This document shows, piece by piece, positions 1 to 5,091 of a DNA stretch of 5,091 nt; positions within the stretch are counted from its first letter, which is position 1; each line of letters begins with the position of its first letter. The notes under the pieces are model-generated. The model did no database searches and was not told the DNA's origin. It saw only the letters and a program-made list of their open reading frames with translations. The position numbers were made by a program, and so were the translations under genes. Source of the DNA: JACCZX01 sp040003315 (lineage in GTDB: Bacteria; Pseudomonadota; Gammaproteobacteria; Burkholderiales; Burkholderiaceae_F); NCBI GenBank assembly GCA_040003315.1, contig JBDUCU010000164.1, forward strand, positions 1-5,091, read 5' to 3'.

Positions 1-727
1 GATTGGCGCGGATCTCAGCCGGCGTGCCCGTCGCGATCAGCTGACCATAGACAAGCACGGAGATCCGATCGGCAAGATCGAACACCACATTCATGTCGTG
101 CTCGACCATTACCAGCGTACGGTCCTGCGTGACATCGCGAATCAGCTCGACCGCGCGGCGGCTCTCACCGCGGCTCATTCCCGCCGTCGGCTCATCGAGC
201 AGAATGACGTCCGCCCCACCGGCGATGGTGATACCGATCTCGAGCGCGCGCTGCTCGGCGTACGTCAGCAGGCCGGCCGCGATCTCGCGGCGGCGCTTCA
301 GGCCCACCCGTTCAAGAATCGCTTCGGCACGTTCCTCCGCGTCACTCAGCTTGTTCAGATTTTTCCAGAACGAGTAGCGATGGCCGAGCGACCACAACGC
401 CGAACACCGCAGATTCTCGAATGCTGACAGCCGATGAAAAAGATTGGTGATCTGGAAGCTGCGCGACAACCCAAGCCGGTTGATCTGGTACGGCTTGCGA
501 TGGGTGATGTCGAACCCGTTGAGCCACATGCGCCCTGACGTCGGCACGAATCGGCCGCTGATCAGATTGAACAAGGTCGACTTGCCCGCGCCGTTCGGGC
601 CGATGATGGCATGCCGCTCACCGCGCGCTATTTGCAGCGAAATTCCGCGGATGATTTCGGTGCGGCCAAATCGCTTATTGACCTGATGCAGTTCGAGCGC
701 GACCGCTGACGAAGGATGCGCGCTCAT
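1..727 (-). CDS. livG: Branched-chain amino-acid type ABC transporter ATP-binding protein LivG (3' end cut by window edge)
   Basis: This is the cytoplasmic ATPase subunit of an HAAT-family importer, which hydrolyses ATP to drive the LivH/LivM channel. I translated it by hand: 242 complete codons run without a stop from ATG at 727 to the left edge. LivG proteins are usually about 250-260 residues, so only a short C-terminus is missing. Visible motifs are Walker A GPNGAGKST (residues 43-51), Q-loop Q92 in SFQITNLF, a signature-like LTYAEQ (154-159), Walker B VILLDEP (174-180), the family-typical TAGMSRGE after it, and the switch histidine in VEHDM (H210). The signature has Ala where the classical motif has Gly (LSGGQ, or LSYGEQ in many LivG proteins). 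The ATG overlaps the livM stop as ATGA, and no strong Shine-Dalgarno is evident, so translation is probably coupled to livM. The family call is secure; the substrate is not shown by this subunit. Confidence 0.95.
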   Translation of the reverse strand, partial: MSAHPSSAVALELHQVNKRFGRTEIIRGISLQIARGERHAIIGPNGAGKSTLFNLISGRFVPTSGRMWLNGFDITHRKPYQINRLGLSRSFQITNLFHRLSAFENLRCSALWSLGHRYSFWKNLNKLSDAEERAEAILERVGLKRRREIAAGLLTYAEQRALEIGITIAGGADVILLDEPTAGMSRGESRRAVELIRDVTQDRTLVMVEHDMNVVFDLADRISVLVYGQLIATGTPAEIRAN

Positions 728-2013
728 GCGTTGTCGCGAACCCAATCTTCGATTTCCACCTGGACGGCGTCCCACTGCTGTTTAAAGCGCCGCCGGTAGA
801 ACTCGAATGCGACCGATGCAGCCGCGACGATCGACACCGAAAACAACCACGCCGGAGCGCGCTCGGTGTCGAATGAGATTCCGAATAGCCGCACGATCGG
901 ACCTTGCCCGACGTTAAGCGTGACGTGGTACATCAGCTCGATCAGCAGCACGGTACCGAAGGCCAGTGCAAGCGCGCTCGCCATCACTCCGAAGTAGGGA
1001 TCGCGCAGCCGCCGAAATTTCTTGAATCTGACCACGCGCAGATTCATCAGGATGAGACTCGACAAACCACCCGGGGCGTACATCACCAGCAGAACGAAGA
1101 ACACGCCGAGATAAAGCTGCCAAGCCTTGGTGTACTCGGAGAGCGCGACTGCGAAGAACACGAATACCACCGCGCCGAGAATCGGGCCGAAGAAGAACGC
1201 CGCGCCGCCGATAAATGCAGCCAGCAGAACGCCGCCGGATCGCACCGCGCTGACGTTTTCCGCGCTGACGATCTCGAAGTTAATCGCGGTTAGCGCACCC
1301 GCGATGCCGGCAAAAAAACTCGACAAAATCAGCATCAGCCAGCGCACGCGCTGCGTGCTGTAACCGATAAATTCGGCGCGCTCCGGGTTGTCGCGCACGG
1401 CGTTCGCAATCCGGCCCAGTGGGGTCTGTGTCAGTGCGTACATCGCGACGATGCACACTAAGCACCAGACGGCGATCAGGTAGTAGACCTGGATCTGCGG
1501 GCCGAATGTGATCGACGCGATTCCCAAGAAGGGCCGGCCGCCCGCACGATCGGCGGTGATGCCGCCTTCGCCGCCAAAAAATCCCGGGAACATCAGCGAC
1601 GCTGCAAACACCATCTCGCCAAGGCCAAGGGTGATCATCGCGAACGGCGTGCCTGCGCGCCGCGTCGTCAAATAGCCGAAGATCACGCCGAACAATGCGC
1701 CCGCTGCGCCGCCGATCAGCGGCAGCAACGAAGTCGGCCACAGCAGAGTGCCAGCACCGATCCAGCGCATCGCATGGATCGCGAAGAATGCTCCCAGACC
1801 CGAATACACCGCGTGCCCGAAGCTCAACATCCCGCTTTGGCCGAGCAGCATGTTGTAGGACAGCGCGAAGATCATCGTGATGCCCATTTGTGACAGCAAA
1901 GTCAGCGCAAATCCTTTGCTGAAGAAAATGGGCAATGTCAGAAACACCGCGGCTGTCAGGCCCCAGACCACCCAGCGGCCGAAGTTGAGCGGCTTAAACG
2001 CAAGCGCCTGCAC
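724..2013 (-). CDS. livM: Branched-chain amino-acid type ABC transporter permease LivM, with C-terminal extension
   Basis: This is one of the two inner-membrane permease subunits of the importer, pairing with LivH. The protein is a string of hydrophobic segments. It carries the family's GQSGMLSFGHAVYSG stretch (about residues 58-72) and the cytoplasmic coupling loop LGRIANAVRDNPERAEFIGY (about 199-218), which docks on the ATPases. The conserved core ends near residue 328 after APGGLSSLI. About 100 further residues follow, with two more hydrophobic stretches (about 341-363 and 387-406) and a charged tail; E. coli LivM lacks these. The start is uncertain. I prefer GTG at 2013, one base after the livH stop, with GAGG six bases upstream (429 aa). 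In-frame TTG at 2034 (436 aa, overlapping livH by 20 bases, AAAGG six bases upstream) and GTG at 2025 are alternatives. The stop overlaps the livG start. Confidence 0.95.
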   Translation of the reverse strand: MQALAFKPLNFGRWVVWGLTAAVFLTLPIFFSKGFALTLLSQMGITMIFALSYNMLLGQSGMLSFGHAVYSGLGAFFAIHAMRWIGAGTLLWPTSLLPLIGGAAGALFGVIFGYLTTRRAGTPFAMITLGLGEMVFAASLMFPGFFGGEGGITADRAGGRPFLGIASITFGPQIQVYYLIAVWCLVCIVAMYALTQTPLGRIANAVRDNPERAEFIGYSTQRVRWLMLILSSFFAGIAGALTAINFEIVSAENVSAVRSGGVLLAAFIGGAAFFFGPILGAVVFVFFAVALSEYTKAWQLYLGVFFVLLVMYAPGGLSSLILMNLRVVRFKKFRRLRDPYFGVMASALALAFGTVLLIELMYHVTLNVGQGPIVRLFGISFDTERAPAWLFSVSIVAAASVAFEFYRRRFKQQWDAVQVEIEDWVRDNA

Positions 2014-2014
2014 C

Positions 2015-2968
2015 TCAATCCTCACGCGTGCCAAGCAGACCCTTTGGTCGCACGATCAGGATCAACACGAGCACGAGGTATGGCAGCACCGGCGCGACCT
2101 GCGACAGCGTTAACCGCAGGACGTCATAGCCCGGTGTCGCCGCATCGACCGTCCTGCCGAGCGAGCCGGCCAGCTTCGCAAACGACCAATCCGACACCTT
2201 GCCAAAACTTTCGAGCAGCCCGATCGCCAGCGCCGCGATGAATGCGCCGGCGAGCGAACCCATGCCACCGACGACGATCACCACGAACACGATGGCGCCT
2301 ACCGTTCCTGCCATCGCGGGCTCGGTGACGAATGCGTTGCCGCCGACGACGCCTGCCAGCCCGGCAAGTGCGCAACCTCCTCCGAAAACGAGCATGAACA
2401 CGCGCGGGACGTTATGCCCGAGCGCTTCGACTTGCTGCGGATGAGTCAGCGCCGCTTGTATTACCAGCCCGATGCGGGTCCTGGTCAGCAGCAGCCAGAT
2501 CGCGATCAGCATGCCGATCGCGACCGACATCATGAACATTCGGTATTCCGGGAACGTGATGCCGACGCGTTGCAGCCAGGCAACCGGACCATCGAGCTCC
2601 GGCGGCACTCGATAGCCCACCGCTGCGCGCCCCCAAATGACCTGCACCAGCTCGACAATGATGTAGGACAGACCAAAGGTGAAAAGCAACTCCGGTACAT
2701 GCCCCCATTTGTGCACTCGGCGCAATCCCCATCGCTCCACTGCAGCACCGACGAAGAACAGCACGAGCGGCGCCAGTACCAGCGCCGCCCAGAAGCCGAG
2801 CCAGGTGCTGATCTGATACGCCGCGTAAGCCCCGAGCATGTAAAAACTGGCGTGCGCAAAGTTCAGCACGCCCATCATCGAGAAGATCAGAGTCAGACCG
2901 GCAGCGAGCATGAATAGAAGCAGCCCGTAGCTGATGCCATAGAGCGCCTGGCTGATCGTCGCTTCCAC
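2015..2968 (-). CDS. livH: Branched-chain amino-acid type ABC transporter permease LivH
   Basis: This is the second inner-membrane permease subunit, forming the translocation path with LivM. It has 317 residues, close to the usual LivH length of about 300. Family features include the N-terminal GLTLIFSMMGVLNFAHASFY (residues 24-43), the coupling loop TRTRIGLVIQAALTHPQQVE (162-181), the C-terminal VVGGMGSLAGAFIAALAIG (about 232-250) and the closing RPKGLLG (307-313). Several hydrophobic helices lie between these. The start is GTG at 2968. The residues right after it (EATISQALYGISYGL) look like the normal LivH N-terminus, so this start fits well even though the preceding bases (CTTTTCCCCTCGCACTC) hold no recognisable Shine-Dalgarno. 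It lies 57 bases after the binding-protein gene, behind a strong hairpin, and is followed at once by livM. Confidence 0.95.
   Translation of the reverse strand: MEATISQALYGISYGLLLFMLAAGLTLIFSMMGVLNFAHASFYMLGAYAAYQISTWLGFWAALVLAPLVLFFVGAAVERWGLRRVHKWGHVPELLFTFGLSYIIVELVQVIWGRAAVGYRVPPELDGPVAWLQRVGITFPEYRMFMMSVAIGMLIAIWLLLTRTRIGLVIQAALTHPQQVEALGHNVPRVFMLVFGGGCALAGLAGVVGGNAFVTEPAMAGTVGAIVFVVIVVGGMGSLAGAFIAALAIGLLESFGKVSDWSFAKLAGSLGRTVDAATPGYDVLRLTLSQVAPVLPYLVLVLILIVRPKGLLGTRED
2020..2023 (-). promoter_or_regulatory. Candidate ribosome binding site deciding the livM start
   Basis: GAGG lies on the minus strand six bases before GTG at 2013, inside the last codons of livH. It favours that GTG over the upstream TTG at 2034, which has its own AAAGG six bases upstream. 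TTG is the weaker initiation codon. The choice rests on codon preference and spacing only; either start could be used. Confidence 0.4.
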
Positions 2969-2976
2969 GAGTGCGA

Positions 2977-3004
2977 GGGGAAAAGGGCCCGGTAGATCCG
3001 GGCC
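2977..3004 (-). terminator. Intergenic hairpin with T-tract between binding-protein gene and livH (terminator or attenuator)
   Basis: Read on the minus strand, GGCCCGG (3004-2998), loop ATCTA (2997-2993) and CCGGGCC (2992-2986) form a perfect all-GC 7-bp stem. It is followed by CTTTT and then CCCC. This looks like an intrinsic terminator with a short T-tract, placed after the binding-protein stop and 17 bases before the livH start. In this position it more likely causes partial termination or protects the 3' end of the upstream mRNA than ends the operon. That would give more binding protein than membrane subunits. The hairpin is seen directly; its function is inferred. The T-tract is only four bases, so termination may be weak. 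Confidence 0.6.
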
Positions 3005-3025
3005 GTCAGCTTGCTTACTGGTTGA

Positions 3026-4294
3026 TCAAGGGCGTGCCGGACGCTTCATGTTGCAGCTCGTCGGCTGCGTTGCGACATAAGTCGGATACGCCACTTCCGT
3101 CTTCCATGTGTATCCGGTTTTCTCGATGTCGTGCTTGTTGGCGCCCGCGACCTTGGTCCACGATGCAATCCACAGCGGCTGCAGCAGCTGATGATCCGAC
3201 GCGCGCATTTCGATCTCGCCGTGCATGCTCGCCAGTTTCGCCCCTTCCATCGCATATGCAACCGACAGAGGCTCGGTTGATTTCGAGCGCTTCATCGCAT
3301 CGGCCAGCAACGTCAGCGACGTATAGGTCGCCACCGTATAGAACTCTTCGTTGAAGCGCTTCTTGAAATCGTTGTACATCTGCTCGCCGGGGTAGCCGGT
3401 GATGTTTGGGTGCCAGTACGCCACCATCCGCACGCGGTCCTCCCCGGCCGGTCCGACTGCGGTCGGCGTGCCGATCACACCGGCGTAGTACGTATAGAAG
3501 TTTGCGTTCAACCCGGCCTCGCGCGCTGCACGCACCAGCAGCGCCAGATCCGGGCCCCAGTTGCCGGTTATCACCGTATCGGCGTTAGCGGCGCGCATCT
3601 TGGCGATGTACGGCGAAAAGTCACGCACCTGACCGAGCGGATGCAGATCGTCGCCAACGATCTTGATGTCCGGACGCTTGCGGGCCAGCAACTCCTTTGC
3701 AACGCGCGACACCTGATGCCCGTGCGAGTAATTCTGGTTGATCAAGAATACATTCTTGACCTCGGGACGATCCTTGATGTACGTGGTCAACGCCTCCATC
3801 TTCATGTCGGTATTGGCGTCAAACCTGAAATGCCAGAAGCTGCACTTGCTGTTGGTCAGGTCGGGATCGACCGCGGCATAGTTGAGGAACAGGATCGACT
3901 GATTCGGATTGCGCTCGTTGTGCTTCTCGATTGCGTCGCTAAGCGCCAGTGCTGCACCCGATCCGTTGCCCTGGGCGACATAGCGAATTCCCTGATCGAT
4001 CACTTGCTTGAGCGCCGTCAGTGATTCCTGTGGCGACGCCTTGTTGTCGAACGACACCAGCTCGAATTTGATACCTGGCCCGGCGAGCTGCTGCGCGTTG
4101 ACGATGTCGGCGACGAACTGAAAATGCTTCAGCTGATTCGCTCCGACCGCTGCGAATGGACCCGACAGCGGATCGATGAAAGCGATACGAACCGTTTGCT
4201 GAGTGCCGCCTGCCTTGGTTTGAGCAGTAACCGGCAGGGCACAAATCACCGCGGAGGCTGCGGCGATGCAACTGATGAGTCGGCGGCGATCCAT
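3026..4294 (-). CDS. Periplasmic substrate-binding protein of the branched-chain amino-acid (HAAT) ABC family, LivK position
   Basis: This protein should capture the ligand in the periplasm and deliver it to LivH/LivM. It has 422 residues. The N-terminus has a Sec signal peptide: basic MDRRR, a hydrophobic core, then ALPVTA with likely cleavage after A24. The mature part reads as a type I periplasmic-binding fold. VRIAFIDPLSGPFAAVG (35-51) is the first strand and loop, GNGSGAALALSD (109-120) and LNYAAVDPDLT (137-147) lie in the first-lobe binding region, and NWGPD (245-249) and YTYYAGVIG (267-275) lie in the second lobe. By eye against E. coli LIV-binding protein, the glutamate that holds the amino group is absent, so the ligand may not be an amino acid. 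I therefore withhold the symbol livK. Two cysteines (C151, C414) remain after signal cleavage. The ATG at 4294 has AGGAGA eight bases upstream. Confidence 0.93.
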   Translation of the reverse strand: MDRRRLISCIAAASAVICALPVTAQTKAGGTQQTVRIAFIDPLSGPFAAVGANQLKHFQFVADIVNAQQLAGPGIKFELVSFDNKASPQESLTALKQVIDQGIRYVAQGNGSGAALALSDAIEKHNERNPNQSILFLNYAAVDPDLTNSKCSFWHFRFDANTDMKMEALTTYIKDRPEVKNVFLINQNYSHGHQVSRVAKELLARKRPDIKIVGDDLHPLGQVRDFSPYIAKMRAANADTVITGNWGPDLALLVRAAREAGLNANFYTYYAGVIGTPTAVGPAGEDRVRMVAYWHPNITGYPGEQMYNDFKKRFNEEFYTVATYTSLTLLADAMKRSKSTEPLSVAYAMEGAKLASMHGEIEMRASDHQLLQPLWIASWTKVAGANKHDIEKTGYTWKTEVAYPTYVATQPTSCNMKRPARP

Positions 4295-4302
4295 ATTCCG
4301 TG

Positions 4303-4308
4303 TCTCCT
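4303..4308 (-). promoter_or_regulatory. Ribosome binding site of the substrate-binding protein gene
   Basis: AGGAGA on the minus strand ends eight bases before ATG at 4294. It is the clearest Shine-Dalgarno in the window and fixes the start codon, which also gives a complete signal peptide. It contrasts with the missing Shine-Dalgarno of livH, in keeping with higher output of the binding protein. Confidence 0.75.
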
Positions 4309-4328
4309 ATTGTTTTAGGTCTGCAAGA

Positions 4329-4355
4329 AGAATACTAAGCGCTGGAGCCAGTCAA
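4329..4355 (-). promoter_or_regulatory. Weak candidate sigma70-type promoter upstream of the binding-protein gene
   Basis: The 64-base gap between the ligase stop and the binding-protein start contains TTGACT (4355-4350) and TATTCT (4334-4329) on the minus strand. The first is close to the -35 consensus and the second is a partial match to the -10 consensus. The spacer is only 15 bases, shorter than the usual 17, and the rest of the gap is somewhat AT-richer than the coding DNA. It could be an internal promoter for the transporter genes. The alternative is that the ligase and transporter are simply cotranscribed; no terminator is visible in this gap. Confidence 0.25.
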
Positions 4356-4358
4356 TGC

Positions 4359-5091
4359 TCAAGCCGGCAGACGATGATCGCGAAATTGGTCGCGCAGCTT
4401 CGTCTTCAGGATCTTGCCAGTGGCGCCGAGCGGTAACGATTCAACGAACACCACATCGTCGGGCACCTGCCATTTCGCAACCCGCCCTTGGTAATAGGCC
4501 AGCATTTCCTCGCGTGTCACCCGCGCATCCGGCTTCTTGACGACGACCAGCAGAGGCCGCTCGTCCCATTTCGGATGTGCCGCCGCGATACACGCCGCCA
4601 TTTGCACCGCCGGATGCGATACCGCGATGTTCTCGATTTCGATCGAGCTGATCCACTCCCCCCCCGACTTGATCACATCCTTGGTGCGATCGGTGATGCG
4701 CATATAGCCATCGGCGTCGATCGTCGATACGTCGCCGGTCGGAAACCACTGCCTGCCTTGCCCATCGTCGCGCAGCGGTTTCTCGCCACTGTTAAAGTAC
4801 TCACGCACGACCCATGGGCCGCGCACCAGCAGATTGCCAAACGCCACCCCATCCCAGGGCAAGTCGGCGCCCGCGTCATCGACGATCTTCATATCCACGC
4901 CAAAGAGCGCCCTTCCCTGCTTGTATTGAACCGGTAAACGCTCGTCGGGCGACCAGTCCGAGTGCTTGTGCTTGAACGTGCAGGTGGTCCCGAGCGGGCT
5001 CATCTCGGTCATACCCCATGCGTGCAGGACATGCACTCCGTACTTTTCCTGAAACAGCTTGATCATCGCCGGCGGGCACGCGGAGCCGCCG
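4359..5091 (-). CDS. AMP-forming acyl-CoA synthetase (fatty/carboxylic acid-CoA ligase), C-terminal part, 5' end beyond window
   Basis: This is the C-terminal 243 residues of an ANL-superfamily enzyme that activates a carboxylic acid with ATP to an acyl-AMP and then to the CoA thioester. The frame is open through the right edge (it begins GGSACPPAM), so the Met at 5066 is internal and not the start. In fragment numbering the motifs are WGMTE (25-29, A5), TGD (118-120, A7), DRTKD followed by KSGGEWIS (134-148, A8 hinge and CoA-side loop) and the adenylation lysine K226 in GATGKILK (A10). The WGMTEMSPLGT stretch and overall style resemble medium/long-chain fatty acyl-CoA synthetases of the AlkK/FadD type, but aromatic or other acids cannot be excluded. 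The N-terminal ATP-binding loop lies outside the window. It sits 64 bases upstream of the transporter genes on the same strand, which suggests joint uptake and activation of an acid. Confidence 0.93.
   Translation of the reverse strand, partial: GGSACPPAMIKLFQEKYGVHVLHAWGMTEMSPLGTTCTFKHKHSDWSPDERLPVQYKQGRALFGVDMKIVDDAGADLPWDGVAFGNLLVRGPWVVREYFNSGEKPLRDDGQGRQWFPTGDVSTIDADGYMRITDRTKDVIKSGGEWISSIEIENIAVSHPAVQMAACIAAAHPKWDERPLLVVVKKPDARVTREEMLAYYQGRVAKWQVPDDVVFVESLPLGATGKILKTKLRDQFRDHRLPA

Noticed and set aside
93..427. Two overlapping plus-strand frames at the left end
   Set aside because: Both are antisense to livG, whose Walker and signature motifs are present in the minus-strand frame.
904..1293. 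Plus-strand open frame of 129 codons antisense to the LivM C-terminal region
   Set aside because: A charged, His/Glu-rich shadow of a hydrophobic membrane protein read on the other strand; no independent support.
2414..2917. Plus-strand open frame of 167 codons antisense to livH
   Set aside because: The translation is rich in Arg, Gln and His with no recognisable domain, and the opposite strand is an intact permease. It is a coding shadow.
3410..4024. Plus-strand open frame of 204 codons antisense to the binding-protein gene
   Set aside because: It lies wholly inside a gene with a clear signal peptide and family motifs. Its product is rich in Arg, His and Val without domain-like sequence, as expected from an antisense frame of GC-rich coding DNA.
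4295..4358. Possible terminator or riboswitch between ligase and binding-protein gene
   Set aside because: No stable inverted repeat with a T-tract and no known riboswitch pattern can be seen in these 64 bases; only a weak promoter-like pair was kept.
4488..4937. Plus-strand open frame of 149 codons opposite the ligase
   Set aside because: The minus-strand frame carries all expected ANL motifs; the plus-strand product has no recognisable features.
5064..5066. ATG at 5066 as the start of a short 235-residue protein
   Set aside because: The frame stays open to the window edge and the upstream residues GGSACPPA belong to the conserved ligase sequence just before the A5 motif, so this Met is internal.
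1..5091. Mobile elements, CRISPR arrays, tRNA/rRNA genes, long repeats, or a novel system
   Set aside because: None was seen on reading both strands. Coding genes fill nearly all of the window, and all belong to known transporter or ligase families.

Overview
The window is an ordinary-looking piece of a high-GC proteobacterial chromosome in which every supported gene lies on the minus strand. Transcription therefore runs from the right edge to the left edge. Codon use is strongly GC-biased at third positions. Operon layout and protein style (a binding protein of more than 400 residues, a permease of about 430 residues with an extra C-terminal part, an AMP-forming ligase upstream) resemble Burkholderiales-type Betaproteobacteria. 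That placement is an inference from general resemblance, not from a marker gene.

Reading in the direction of transcription: positions 5091-4359 hold the C-terminal part of an AMP-forming fatty/carboxylic acyl-CoA synthetase, cut by the right edge. After a 64-base gap comes a complete periplasmic substrate-binding protein of the branched-chain amino-acid (HAAT) type (4294-3026). A 57-base gap with a perfect GC-rich hairpin and short T-tract follows. Then come three tightly packed membrane-transporter genes: permease livH (2968-2015), permease livM (about 2013-724) and ATPase livG (727 to the left edge, last few codons missing). Their junctions are a 1-base gap (or a 20-base overlap) and an ATGA overlap. 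The order binding protein-H-M-G matches the classical livKHMGF operon, so a livF ATPase is expected just beyond the left edge.

Together these genes encode an ABC importer. The binding protein captures a ligand in the periplasm, LivH and LivM form the channel, and LivG (with the expected LivF) powers transport. The adjacent acyl-CoA synthetase and the apparent lack of the amino-group-anchoring glutamate in the binding protein suggest that the ligand may be a carboxylic acid (fatty, aromatic or related) that is CoA-activated after uptake, rather than leucine, isoleucine or valine. This is a hypothesis.

No RNA genes, mobile elements, CRISPR arrays or long repeats were seen, and no gene-free stretch exceeds about 64 bases. 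I do not see a new biological system. The points worth a second look are the hairpin between the binding-protein and permease genes, the binding-pocket differences, the two-helix extension on LivM, the altered ABC signature in LivG and a G8 tract inside the ligase's catalytic core.
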